Shown in pieces: positions 37,859-47,004 of a DNA stretch of 64,000 nt. The stretch comes from Planctomycetaceae bacterium (GTDB taxonomy: Bacteria > Planctomycetota > Planctomycetia > Planctomycetales > Planctomycetaceae). Where the stretch lies: NCBI GenBank assembly GCA_041398825.1, contig JAWKTX010000001.1:1-64000 (forward strand), in the 5' to 3' direction. Every line of letters begins with the position of its first letter. Within the stretch, counting starts at the first letter, position 1. Made by a program: the position numbers and the translations under genes. Below the pieces are notes generated by a model that had not been told where the DNA came from, did no database searches, and worked only from the letters and a program-made list of their open reading frames with translations.

Positions 37859-38626
37859 GTGATGAGCGAAAGTCAGGCAAATCAGGAACAGCGTGACATT
37901 TCCTGCGAATTAATCATTCAGCCAACACCGCAATGCGGCGAGGAGAACATGTGGATCGATGAACGTCTGCTGGAGTTAGCGCTTACTGAAGGGCGTTGCT
38001 TTGCGAGGATCTACTCCTGGAGTGAGCCAACTGTTACGCTGGGGTATTTCCAGAAAGATGGTTCCGGATTAGTGGGTTCATTCTCGGGGCTGCCCAGCGT
38101 AAGGCGATTGAGTGGTGGTGGAGCGATTCTGCATGATCAGGAGTTGACGTATTCTGTGGCGCTGCCTCCCCACCATGACTTGAGCCGTCGCCCCAGTGAA
38201 ATTTACCCCCGAATCCATCGGGGTATTATACAGCTTCTGAGTGATTGCGGCTGTTCTGCGAGACTTCGAGGTGATTCAGAAAATGAGCCAGCCCCACATT
38301 TCGTCGCGGAACATTCAGCTTCTGAACCGTTTCTATGTTTCATGAGACATGATCCGAACGACATCGTTTGTGATTCGCCTGCAGGGGTCGTGAAACTCGT
38401 TGGAAGCGCTCAACGCAGACGTCGGGGGGCCGTACTGCAACATGGAAGCATCCTGTTGCAGCGTTCAAAGGCGGCTGTTGAGATTCCGGGAATTACTGAC
38501 CTCTTTCCTGAGTTTAATCTGGTTGAGTTTCGTCAGGCATTGCCGGGAATCATTGCTGGCCATGTTGCGGCAAACGTGGAGATCTCCAAAAACCCGCAAT
38601 ACGCGTCACCGGCGTCTCGGGGATGA
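37859..38626 (+). CDS. Lipoate-protein ligase family protein (LplA/LipM-like)
   Basis: 255 residues of the biotin/lipoate ligase fold. Visible: RIYSWSEPTVTLGYFQK, SVRRLSGGGAILHDQELTYSVALP with the lipoyl-AMP loop, and KLVGSAQRRRRGAVLQHGSILL with the catalytic Lys. Family members attach lipoate, or octanoate, to H protein and E2 subunits. Its place after gcvH-gcvPA-gcvPB fits lipoylation of GcvH. LplA, LipM and LipL types cannot be told apart by eye. About 140-180 the sequence is more variable (SENEPAPHFVAEHSAS). Start ATG 37859 lies 29 bases after gcvPB. Confidence 0.87.
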   Translation: MMSESQANQEQRDISCELIIQPTPQCGEENMWIDERLLELALTEGRCFARIYSWSEPTVTLGYFQKDGSGLVGSFSGLPSVRRLSGGGAILHDQELTYSVALPPHHDLSRRPSEIYPRIHRGIIQLLSDCGCSARLRGDSENEPAPHFVAEHSASEPFLCFMRHDPNDIVCDSPAGVVKLVGSAQRRRRGAVLQHGSILLQRSKAAVEIPGITDLFPEFNLVEFRQALPGIIAGHVAANVEISKNPQYASPASRG

Positions 38627-38883
38627 GGTACTGTTGAAATTGGGTGTTGCACGTTTGCCTGCATCGAATGTTTGTCGTTTGAGTCACTTTTGTCCGAGGG
38701 AGATTGGGCAGAACCCGAAAACTTGTTGTTTCAGTGGTGCATTTGTGCATCTCATACTGGAACCAATCCGTGGCAGCGGTTAGAGTTGTGGAATGTTTGT
38801 GACAAAATCGGGCGGAGCTTCCGATTCTCATTTATGGAAGACGTAGTTGGGCCGACAAGACAGCGGTTTGGAGTTATTCACCT

Positions 38884-39756
38884 ATGATCGTGGCCGAATT
38901 GTCAGTTGTTGGTGGAAAGCATGCCGGGCAGATTATTCCGCTGAATCGGCGGAAGTTTTTGATTGGCCGCGAGCAGGATTGCCAGCTGCGCCCCAATAGC
39001 GAGATGGTTAGTCGCCATCATTGCGTGTTCAGCCTCGATGACTTCGCAGTGCGGCTGCGTGATCTCGGCAGTACCAATGGCACGTTTGTGAATGGCAACC
39101 GAATTGCGAAGGAAACAGTCCTTTCGAGTGGGGATCACATTGTCATTGGCAACCTGGAATTCAAGCTGGTTGTCACTCCAGGTGCTTCCATCGATCCGTC
39201 TGCGAGCAGTTCAGGTTTCGATTTGAAGACGAAGCCAGAAGATACTCAGGTCACTTCTCAGACAGTTCTGGAGATACCGGTTGCTCGTCAGGATGCCGCA
39301 CCTGCGGAACCTGCTGCAGCTGAGCCTGTTACGACTCAGGCTCCCGCGGCGCCGCCTGCCGTTCAGCAGGCTCCTGTTCCCGGGAGTGACACGGCCGTGA
39401 TGCCTTCCGCACAGATGATGCCGGGGCAGTATCCGTATCCGCCACAAATGATGCAGCCGATGGGTTATCCAGGCGGGATGTACGGTGGTTATCCGTATCA
39501 GCATATGATGCCTAATTACGGCCAGATGTATCCTCCCATGATGCCTCAGGGTTATGCAGCTGCTCCGGAGCAGCAGGCCGCAGCTCCTTCTGGTGCACAG
39601 CAGATGGAAGTTTCGCTCCCGGATCCATCTGAGACAGGAGCAAAGGAGGAGGCTGCAAAGGGGAGTGGGGGATCCGATCGATCTGATACTGCCAAGCCGA
39701 CCGGGGCAGCGGATGCCATTCTGAAACAGATGTCAGGTCGACGTCCGGGTGCCTAG
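38884..39756 (+). CDS. FHA domain protein with Met/Pro/Tyr-rich tail
   Basis: 290 residues. The N-terminal 100 form a forkhead-associated domain: FLIGREQDCQLRP, MVSRHHCVFSLDD, LRDLGSTNGTFVNGNRI and DHIVIGNLEFKLVV, which binds phosphothreonine. The rest is low complexity: an Ala/Pro/Glu/Val linker and a Met-Pro-Tyr-Gly block (MMPGQYPYPPQMMQPMGYPGGMYGG), then an acidic end. No kinase gene is adjacent. GGAG about 10 bases ahead of the ATG supports the start. It precedes a 70-residue gene and the nusA cluster. A signalling or scaffold role is inferred. Confidence 0.88.
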   Translation: MIVAELSVVGGKHAGQIIPLNRRKFLIGREQDCQLRPNSEMVSRHHCVFSLDDFAVRLRDLGSTNGTFVNGNRIAKETVLSSGDHIVIGNLEFKLVVTPGASIDPSASSSGFDLKTKPEDTQVTSQTVLEIPVARQDAAPAEPAAAEPVTTQAPAAPPAVQQAPVPGSDTAVMPSAQMMPGQYPYPPQMMQPMGYPGGMYGGYPYQHMMPNYGQMYPPMMPQGYAAAPEQQAAAPSGAQQMEVSLPDPSETGAKEEAAKGSGGSDRSDTAKPTGAADAILKQMSGRRPGA

Positions 39757-39782
39757 TTCTTGTTCCGTGAAGGCCGTCAGAA

Positions 39783-39995
39783 ATGGCTGATCCGTCGGAT
39801 GTACAAAGGAAGTATCGGGAATTCCTGGATTTGCTTCCACTGACATTGTCACTTGCAGGTCTTCCTCCGAGCGATCACGGCAAGTATTTCACCGCAGAGC
39901 AGATTGAGTCTCGTTTGTTCACGATTCGGCACGCCTACAAGGCAGCCCGTTCTGTGGCACGCGAGTGCATTCAGGGCGCTTCAGGCCAATCCTGA
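39783..39995 (+). CDS. Small conserved-looking protein upstream of nusA
   Basis: 70 residues (MADPSDVQRKYREFLDLLPLTLSLAGLPPSDHGKYFTAEQIE...). It starts 27 bases after the FHA gene and its composition is protein-like, with an amphipathic helical C-terminal half (LFTIRHAYKAARSVARECI). No known domain is recognised. It is probably co-transcribed with the FHA gene. Function unknown; no rimP-like gene is present in this position. Confidence 0.6.
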   Translation: MADPSDVQRKYREFLDLLPLTLSLAGLPPSDHGKYFTAEQIESRLFTIRHAYKAARSVARECIQGASGQS

Positions 39996-40294
39996 TCACT
40001 CGAATTCCTCGTGTTTCTGCCAGATGGGCCGTACAAGTGGTGCCTTCGCGGTCGAATTGAGTATGGATCAATTGCAGGGTCCTTGACAGGCTGCAATTTG
40101 GCCAGTATTTTCCGCTCAGGATCGTCACGGAGAGTTCGTGGTTTTCCTGTCCACATTTGGCACTATCAGAAACACGTTCGGGGAACCTGAAATGGGCAAG
40201 ATTTAGGTCTTCCTCCATTTCTCTGTCGTAAATCATCCGTGCAGGTCGCTTTGGTGGCCTGACGTGGTGGGGTACGGTGGCGAATTCTGGTTTC

Positions 40295-40350
40295 TGGCAG
40301 TTTTTGGTTGCCAGTTGCGAAAAGTGGGACTTGTTCCCGCTTTTTTTTAT
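40295..40350 (+). terminator. Tandem hairpins ending in an intrinsic terminator in the nusA leader
   Basis: A first stem pairs CTGGCA (40295-40300) with TGCCAG (40310-40315). A second stem pairs AAAAGTGGGA with TCCCGCTTTT (about 40320-40345, one G-T pair) and runs into eight T's. The second ends only about 31 bases before the nusA ATG, so it is too close for a full promoter behind it and may act as an attenuator. It could also simply end the FHA/70-residue transcript. Confidence 0.6.
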
Positions 40351-40380
40351 AGATACTTCCGCGCAATTGAATGATCTGAC

Positions 40381-41829
40381 ATGAATGGACCAGAAATCCT
40401 CAGAATTGTTGATGCCATTCATCGTGATAAGGCTATCGACATGGAGATCGTGTTTGAGGGGATCGAGCAGGCAATCTTGTCTGCCGCCCGAAAACACTTC
40501 TCAGAGGACGAGAATGTTGAGGTGCAGATTGATCGCAAATCTGGTGAACCAGCTTTGATTTGTGATGGTCGGATGCTGGAGCCGGAATTGCTTGGAGACT
40601 TGCTGGGGCGGATTTCGGCCCAGACTGCCAAGCAGGTGATGATACAGAAGATTCGTGAAGCTGAGCGGGATACGCTGTACGACGAGTTTCTGGATCTGCG
40701 CAGTCAGTTGGTGTCCGGATTAGTGACCAGGATTGATCGCGGGACTGTGATTGTCAATTTGGGTAAGGTGGAAGCTATTCTGCCTCGCAGTGAGCAGATT
40801 GCGAAAGAGAATTACCGCGTCGGTGATCGGGTTCGGGCGATTGTGCTTGATGTTCGCAAGGCAGGCTCGCGGGTGCGGGTGATTCTTTCGCGTACGCACG
40901 CGGATTTCGTGCGTCGACTTTTTGAGGTCGAAATTCCCGAGATCAATGACCGTGTGATTGAGGTTCGTTCTATCTCGCGAGAGGCAGGGCATCGCTCAAA
41001 GGTTGCCGTTTCTTGTGCGGATTCGACGATTGATTGCGTGGGAGCCTGTGTGGGTGTGCGAGGGGCTCGAATTCGCGGGATCGTTGAAGAACTAAGTGGT
41101 GAGCGAATTGATATCGTTCGCTGGAACGACTCGCTGCAGGTGCTGGTTCCCAATGCTTTGCAGCCGGCAGAAGTCGAGGATGTGATTCTTTGCCCAATGC
41201 TGGGGAAAGTGATTGTTCTTGTTCGGGATGATCAGTTGTCTTTGGCAATTGGCCGCCGGGGGCAGAACGTTCGGCTGGCATCAAAACTGGTTGGTTGGGA
41301 TATCAATGTGATGACCCAGGTGTCTCTTGATGAGCAGCTGGATATCTCCATTGAAGCATTCTCTGTTATCCCTCAGATGACGCCGGACTTGTCAGAGAAT
41401 CTTGTGTCACAAGGGTTCTTCACCTTTGATGACCTTTCTGTGATTGAACCTGATCAGTTGATGGAGATTGGCGGCCTCAGTCAGGAGGATTGCGACGCAA
41501 TTATCGAGTTTGCAGACGTGGAGAGCTTGAAGAACGAGGAGCAGGAGCGGCTGGCGGCTGAGCAGAAAAAACGTGACGCGTCTCAACGTGAGCACGCACC
41601 GGCGGCCCCTGCAGGCAAAGCTGTCGCTTCTGTGAGTGTCGAGTCGCCGGTTCAGCCCGCCGAGGGTGTTGCCGCTGAGGTGGTGGTTGAGGCAGGGGCG
41701 GAATCGGATGGGGAATCCGGGGAGGAAACCAGGCCTGAAGTTGCTGTCGATGGTGCCCCGGGTGATTCGGTTGAGGGTGTTCCGGTCGTGGCTGAAGAGG
41801 TTGCAGATGTGCAACCTGAAGAGGGTTAG
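40381..41829 (+). CDS. nusA: Transcription termination/antitermination protein NusA
   Basis: 482 residues. NusA binds RNA polymerase and nascent RNA and controls pausing, termination and antitermination. Order: N-terminal polymerase-binding domain (residues 1-110), S1 domain (GLVTRIDRGTVIVNLGKVEAILP), KH1 and KH2 (CVGVRGARIRGIVEEL, LAIGRRGQNVRLASKLVGWD), then a helix-hairpin-like acidic domain (FSVIPQMTPDLSENLVSQG) and an Ala/Glu/Val-rich tail. It heads the nusA-infB-rbfA order common in bacteria. The tail is longer and less ordered than in E. coli. It follows a terminator-like hairpin. Confidence 0.95.
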   Translation: MNGPEILRIVDAIHRDKAIDMEIVFEGIEQAILSAARKHFSEDENVEVQIDRKSGEPALICDGRMLEPELLGDLLGRISAQTAKQVMIQKIREAERDTLYDEFLDLRSQLVSGLVTRIDRGTVIVNLGKVEAILPRSEQIAKENYRVGDRVRAIVLDVRKAGSRVRVILSRTHADFVRRLFEVEIPEINDRVIEVRSISREAGHRSKVAVSCADSTIDCVGACVGVRGARIRGIVEELSGERIDIVRWNDSLQVLVPNALQPAEVEDVILCPMLGKVIVLVRDDQLSLAIGRRGQNVRLASKLVGWDINVMTQVSLDEQLDISIEAFSVIPQMTPDLSENLVSQGFFTFDDLSVIEPDQLMEIGGLSQEDCDAIIEFADVESLKNEEQERLAAEQKKRDASQREHAPAAPAGKAVASVSVESPVQPAEGVAAEVVVEAGAESDGESGEETRPEVAVDGAPGDSVEGVPVVAEEVADVQPEEG

Positions 41830-42066
41830 TTCTGTTAGAGGAGAGTCGCTTTCACTTTTCGTTAGCAATTGTTTTTAAGATGTTCCGTCGCATTCGCGCA
41901 GAAGCGGGTGCCAGTTTGCTGGTAGTTGATTGATTGTTGTTGACAATCATTGTGGTCAGCTGCCTTTTGTCGGCCTGTGATTTGATGGCCGCAACCGGTT
42001 TTCGGTGCTCGCTCTGATACGAATTCATGGAAGTGTCAGTTTTCGGCGAGTCTAAGGGGTTCAGTT

Positions 42067-44832
42067 TTGAAGATACGTATCTTTGCCCTTGCGAGGGACT
42101 TAGGTCTCGACAGTAAGGTATTGATCGAAATTTGCGAAGAAGCCGGTGTTAAACTGCGCAACGCACTTGCGACGATTTCCGAAGAGGAACGCGACCAGAT
42201 CGTTGCTTTTATCAAGAGTCGTGAGGCTGGTCCTGCGTCCGAGGCCGATGCAGTAGACCTCGCTCCGACCCGCGAGCCAGTTGTTGACATGGGCAAGGTT
42301 CGCGACATCAAGGCAATGTCGCCGCGCCCTCAGCATGCGTCTCGGTCGGAGGGTGAGGTCATTGGATCGGAGGAGACTCAGGAGCCCGAGGAGTCTTCTG
42401 CTGAAGAATCGGTGGTTGAGGTTGAGGAGGTTGTTGCTCCTCCCGCTCCCGTCGTTGCTGTGGAAGTGCCTGAAACTACAGAAAAGATCGTTGAGAGTCC
42501 GGCAGAGTCAGAGGCTCCTGTCGAGGTAGTTGCAGAGAAAACACAGACAGAAGAGGCTCCCGCAGAAGTGGCACCAGTCGAGGCGATTGCTGACGTACCT
42601 CCCGCAGTTGAAGCTGCCCCCGTAGTCACTCCTTCGCAGGAAGCGCCGCGTCGACCGCGAATGCAGCAAATGCGGGAGATGCGTCCTATCGGGTCTGTGA
42701 AGGATCGTGAGCAGGCAGCGAAGGGATCTGTTGCGCGCGGGAAGCCCATTTCGCGTCCGATCGTCGCGGCTCCTCCGGATTACACGCCGCCGGTCATCAA
42801 GAAGCAAAAAGTTGAAAAAGAGAAGGCGCAAAAGCCGGACATGGCTCTCTCCGACATCGTTGATCGGCGGAGTCCACTGGCGGATCAGTTGCGTCAGCTG
42901 AAGCAGGCCCGTGCTGAACAGGAGACGCCAGCCGTCGATACGGCAAGACAGCAACGGCCAGGAGCACGCCGCGGGTCACTGCTGAATGACTTTCGTGAGT
43001 CACGACAGAAGGAACGTGAAAACAAGAAGATCAAGCGGAAGCGGAAGTCGGGCAGTGTTGAGCTGAAGACCAACGCTCAGATTTCATTCCCGATTACCGT
43101 TCGTGCCTTGTCAGAGGCGATCGGGCGTCCCGCGAAATCGATTCTGAGCATCCTGTTTAAAGACGGGAAGATGTTCACGATCAACGACGAACTTTCAGAA
43201 GAAGTTGCGATGGAAGTCGCGATGGATTTGGGAGTCGATCTTGAGGTCAAACGCGGTCGGGATATTGAGGCAGAACTTGTTGCGTCGCTGGATCATGAGG
43301 ATCCTGCTGAGTCGATGGCGAGCCGACCTCCGATTGTCACGATTCTGGGACACGTCGACCATGGTAAGACGACCCTGGTTGACTACATCCGAAGTGCGAA
43401 TGTCGCTGCCGGAGAAGCCGGTGGTATCACGCAGCATATCGCTGCCTATCAGGTGAACTACGAGGGTCATGCAGTGACCTTTGTGGATACGCCGGGCCAC
43501 GCCGCTTTCGGTGAAATGCGATCACGCGGGGCAAACGTAACCGACATCATTGTTCTGGTGATCGCGGCAGATGATGGCGTCATGCCTCAGACGGTGGAGT
43601 GCATCAGTCATGCGAAGAATGCTGGCGTACCTATCATCGTTGCCTTGAATAAGGTTGACCTTCCGGAAATCGATGAGCAACGGGTACTTCAGCAGTTAGC
43701 CCAGCATGAACTGCTTCCAGCGGAATGGGGTGGAGAAGTTGAAGTTGTTCGAACATCCGGTGCGACAGGCCAGGGTGTCGACAAACTTCTCGAAACCATC
43801 CTGCTGACTTCTGAGTTGCATGAGTTTCAGGCAAATCCGGAACGTGAAGCATTGGGTGTCTGTCTCGAAGCATTTCGTGATGAAGGTCGTGGTGCGATCG
43901 CCTGGATGATCGTGCAGAAAGGAACGTTGCGGGTTGGCGATGTTGTACTGTGCGGAAGCACTTATGGTCGCATCCGTGCAATTTACAATGACCGCGATGA
44001 GGAGCTGGACGAAGCCGGACCATCCTCGCCGGTTAAAGTGGCTGGCCTGAACGATGTCCCCGGGGCTGGAGATCATTTCTTCGTCATGAAGGATATCGAG
44101 GAAGCCCGAGAGACTGCCGACAATCGTATTCACGAAGGTCGAACCGAGGTGCTGTCGCGTCGTGGTAAGCCGAGGACACTTGACGATATTCTGTCTTCTG
44201 CACGCGAAGGTGAAGGCAATCAGGAGTTGCCACTGATCCTGAAGGCTGATACGCCGGGATCGCTTGAGGCGCTTCGCGGTGAGATTAACAAGTTTGAACA
44301 TCCTGAAGTGAGTGTGTCGATCATTCACGAGGGAATTGGCGGCGTCAACGAAAGTGACGTCTACCTGGCAAGTGCAGCCGATGCCATCATTATTGCGTTC
44401 CATGTGATTGCAGAAGATCGGGCAGAAACGCTGGCCGAACGCGAAGCGGTTGAAATTCGGCGGTACAACATCATTTATGAGGTTACAGAGCACATCAAGC
44501 TGGCACTTCAGGGATTGTTGCGTCCGGAACGCGTGGAAGTGGCCACTGGTCGGGCGATCGTCCTGAGGACGTTTCAGATCAGTCGCTTTGGAACAATTGC
44601 CGGTTGTCGCGTGCTGAACGGGACGATTGCACGTGATAATCGAATTCACGTGATCCGGGATCAGAAGGTTCTCAACGATTATCGAATCGGATCTCTGAAG
44701 AGGGAGAAGGACGATGCTCGTGAAGTTCGCGACGGCATGGAGTGCGGAATTCGTTTGGAAGGATTCAACGACGTCAAAGAGGGTGACTTGCTGGAAGCCT
44801 ATCGAATTGAGGAGGTCAAGAGGACGTTGTAG
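42067..44832 (+). CDS. infB: Translation initiation factor IF-2
   Basis: 921 residues starting at TTG 42067, with AAGGGG 7 bases ahead. The factor places initiator tRNA on the 30S ribosome with GTP. The opening KIRIFALARDLGLDSKVLIEICEEAGV is the IF2N domain; a long Glu/Val/Ala/Pro-rich linker follows, then a second IF2N-like part (ITVRALSEAIGRPAKSILSILF). The G domain has GHVDHGKTTLVD, DTPGHAAFGEMR and ALNKVDLPE; domains II to IV follow to the end. Length is near the E. coli protein. TTG start codons are uncommon for this gene. Confidence 0.96.
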   Translation: MKIRIFALARDLGLDSKVLIEICEEAGVKLRNALATISEEERDQIVAFIKSREAGPASEADAVDLAPTREPVVDMGKVRDIKAMSPRPQHASRSEGEVIGSEETQEPEESSAEESVVEVEEVVAPPAPVVAVEVPETTEKIVESPAESEAPVEVVAEKTQTEEAPAEVAPVEAIADVPPAVEAAPVVTPSQEAPRRPRMQQMREMRPIGSVKDREQAAKGSVARGKPISRPIVAAPPDYTPPVIKKQKVEKEKAQKPDMALSDIVDRRSPLADQLRQLKQARAEQETPAVDTARQQRPGARRGSLLNDFRESRQKERENKKIKRKRKSGSVELKTNAQISFPITVRALSEAIGRPAKSILSILFKDGKMFTINDELSEEVAMEVAMDLGVDLEVKRGRDIEAELVASLDHEDPAESMASRPPIVTILGHVDHGKTTLVDYIRSANVAAGEAGGITQHIAAYQVNYEGHAVTFVDTPGHAAFGEMRSRGANVTDIIVLVIAADDGVMPQTVECISHAKNAGVPIIVALNKVDLPEIDEQRVLQQLAQHELLPAEWGGEVEVVRTSGATGQGVDKLLETILLTSELHEFQANPEREALGVCLEAFRDEGRGAIAWMIVQKGTLRVGDVVLCGSTYGRIRAIYNDRDEELDEAGPSSPVKVAGLNDVPGAGDHFFVMKDIEEARETADNRIHEGRTEVLSRRGKPRTLDDILSSAREGEGNQELPLILKADTPGSLEALRGEINKFEHPEVSVSIIHEGIGGVNESDVYLASAADAIIIAFHVIAEDRAETLAEREAVEIRRYNIIYEVTEHIKLALQGLLRPERVEVATGRAIVLRTFQISRFGTIAGCRVLNGTIARDNRIHVIRDQKVLNDYRIGSLKREKDDAREVRDGMECGIRLEGFNDVKEGDLLEAYRIEEVKRTL

Positions 44833-44934
44833 GCGTGAGTTTGTGCTCATCAGAGATGGTGAGACCGTCGCGATTGCAACGGATTGACTCCAGTCGCCGT
44901 TCGAATGGCCTGATCTTTCGGAAAGCATTTACCC

Positions 44935-45345
44935 ATGTCAACGCGCCGCACAGCAAGAGTGGCCTCAGTGGTTCGTGAAGTGGTCAGCACTGCGATCCTT
45001 CAGGAATTGCGCGACCCTCGCATCAGGAACGTGACCGTTCTTGGTGCCGAGGTCAGTCCGGATCTGAGGTACGCAAGCGTAAAAATCTCCGTGATGGGCG
45101 ACGAAAAAGTGGCCGCCCTGACAATGCACGGGCTTAATTCGGCCCGGGGCTTCCTGCAATCCAAAGTGGGGGAGCGCATCAAGAGTCGTTACACCCCTGA
45201 ATTGCGATTTATTCTGGATACCGGGTTAAAGAAGTCGGCAGAGGCCACGCGAATTCTGCGTGAAGTCCTGCCGGAACACGAAGAACTACCTGCGACGGAT
45301 GTTTCGGCAGTCCCGCTGGACGAGCCGGGTATTCACAACGAGTAG
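44935..45345 (+). CDS. rbfA: 30S ribosome-binding factor RbfA
   Basis: 136 residues. RbfA binds 16S rRNA helix 1 during small-subunit maturation and cold adaptation. Phrases: VASVVREVVSTAILQELRDPRIRNVTVLGAEVSPDLRYASVKISVMG and LQSKVGERIKSRYTPELRFILDTGLKKS. It follows infB after 102 bases, as in many bacteria. GGAAAG lies about 13 bases before the ATG. No oddity. Confidence 0.95.
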   Translation: MSTRRTARVASVVREVVSTAILQELRDPRIRNVTVLGAEVSPDLRYASVKISVMGDEKVAALTMHGLNSARGFLQSKVGERIKSRYTPELRFILDTGLKKSAEATRILREVLPEHEELPATDVSAVPLDEPGIHNE

Positions 45346-45369
45346 AACTCATACAACTGGGAAACGAAA

Positions 45370-46326
45370 ATGCCTACAGGCAAGGCAACTAAGGCCAGCG
45401 ACAAGTCCATGATCTGTAAGAAGGTTGTTACAGCCCTGCAAAAGATCTACGGGAAGTCACTCCCAAAGCTGGATCAGCCCGCACTTGAAACCATCATGTT
45501 CGCGATCTGTCTGGAAGACAATTCCTGGGCTGATGCCGAAGCCGCCTATAAGAGGTTGCTCGAAGAATATTTCGATCTGAATGAGATCCGGGTAACATCC
45601 GTCTCAGAGCTGGAACAGACGCTGCAACCCCTGCGTTTCGCCGACTGGAAAGGATTACGAATTCGGTCTTTGCTCCGATATGTTTTTGAGTCAGGCTACA
45701 CATTTGAGGTCGAGAAGCTGCGGCGAATGACGCAGGAAGTTGCCGTCAAGACATTTAAGAAGATCGGCGACATGTCGCCATTCGTTCGCGACTTCAGTCT
45801 CCAGCATTTGCTCTCCAGTCACGTCGTTTGCCTCGACGAGTCGATGTTGAAGGCCTCGCACTGGCTGGCGCTCGTACCGACCGCCATGGATGTCACCGAG
45901 GCTGGTGAACATCTGAAAGCTGGCTTGAAGAAATCAGAGGTGGGTGAATTCTGCCACTTGCTCCGCTGTGTCGCGACAGACCCCAAATTCATCGAGCGAT
46001 TTGACGATATGCCTGATGAACCGCTGGACATGGCCGACGCTCCAGCGAGGTTGGTGGAACTTCAGAATCCACCCCGAAAGAAGCCGACTCGTCCTGTGGC
46101 AGACAAAAAGGTCGAAGTCGCTGGCAAGTCCAAAGCCGTCACGAAGAAATCCACCGCCACGAAGAGCTCAGTCGGTAAATCTTCGACAAAGGAGTCGGCG
46201 GCGAAAGCTACCGCCCCGGTAAAAAAGACCGCGAAGAAGAAACCATCGCCGACCAAAGAAGCACCAGCCGCGAAAACGGCTTCAAAAGCTGCCAAGACCG
46301 TTAAGAAGACGGCCAAGAAGAAGTAA
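45370..46326 (+). CDS. Endonuclease III-like protein with Lys/Ala-rich histone H1-like tail
   Basis: 318 residues in two parts. Residues 1-215 follow the helical HhH-GPD fold (LDQPALETIMFAICLEDNSWADAEAAYKRLLEEYFDLNEI and FKKIGDMSPFVRDFSLQHLLSSHVVCLDESMLK). The usual catalytic Lys hairpin (LPGVGRKTA) and the four Cys of the iron-sulphur loop are not found, so glycosylase activity is doubtful. Residues 240-318 are Lys/Ala/Thr-rich (AAKTASKAAKTVKKTAKKK), a composition like histone H1 or HupN-type tails, suited to binding DNA. Immediately after rbfA. A nucleoid or repair-related role is inference. Confidence 0.7.
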   Translation: MPTGKATKASDKSMICKKVVTALQKIYGKSLPKLDQPALETIMFAICLEDNSWADAEAAYKRLLEEYFDLNEIRVTSVSELEQTLQPLRFADWKGLRIRSLLRYVFESGYTFEVEKLRRMTQEVAVKTFKKIGDMSPFVRDFSLQHLLSSHVVCLDESMLKASHWLALVPTAMDVTEAGEHLKAGLKKSEVGEFCHLLRCVATDPKFIERFDDMPDEPLDMADAPARLVELQNPPRKKPTRPVADKKVEVAGKSKAVTKKSTATKSSVGKSSTKESAAKATAPVKKTAKKKPSPTKEAPAAKTASKAAKTVKKTAKKK

Positions 46327-47004
46327 CAGCGCCAACGACCTGCGTCTGAACTGCCTGTTCCACCTGGTTCAGGTTTTCGTTTCTGATGAAATGCGGGACA
46401 GGTCCGACGCGTTTGGAGGTCTGAATCAGAAGGACCACGCCGTGGATGCGATCGATCACGCGAATGCAAGCACAGCGGCACAACTCCGCATGGCACGCGC
46501 GCGAGCGGCACGAAGAGGCAACATTGGCAGCGCTCGATGATGTATCGCTGTCGAGCACGAGTGGCATGATCTGATCTGATTCGATGCGTCAGGAGTTTTC
46601 ACATCCGCATCCAGATCGGCGGCTGACGCCGCAAACCTGCCGACTGAAAAGGAGGCCGAGGTTGTTGAAGAAATCCAATCTCAGGCTGTCGCTGCACTTC
46701 CGAAGTCGTATGAACTCGGGTATCTGAAGTCGGGCGATCCGGAATCACCCCCTGCAGAATGAAAAGTTCTCGGTGCTAAATGGGTGAGACGATTTCAAGA
46801 CCCTGTTCCAGGAAGTTCAAGTGCCATCAGAATGATTCTTCCAGCCGTGGCCGCGTCAGGGCATACCAGAGAGAGGGCGCGCAACGCTGCCGGATACCCG
46901 AACGATTCAAGTCTTTGGAAATCCCCGGGCTGCCGCCGGTCGGATTTCCTGAATCCATGTCGCTGGTCGTGTCGTTTCGCCGTATTGGGGAAAGGTCATT
47001 GATG
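46327..47004. other. Gene-poor stretch with possible coding remnants
   Basis: 678 bases between the H1-like gene and the frameshifted hydrolase. A minus-strand frame at 46301-46567 (88 residues, RVIDRIHGVVLLIQTSKRVG) has neighbour-like codon use but no SD site and overlaps the preceding gene. A plus-strand frame that ends near 46762 (NLPTEKEAEVVEEIQSQAV) has protein-like composition but lacks a start. Either may be a decayed gene. No terminator is evident. Confidence 0.35.

Noticed and set aside
43696..44928. Long minus-strand frame of 410 codons
   Set aside because: It lies opposite infB, whose protein is certain; the minus-strand protein has no domain-like pattern.
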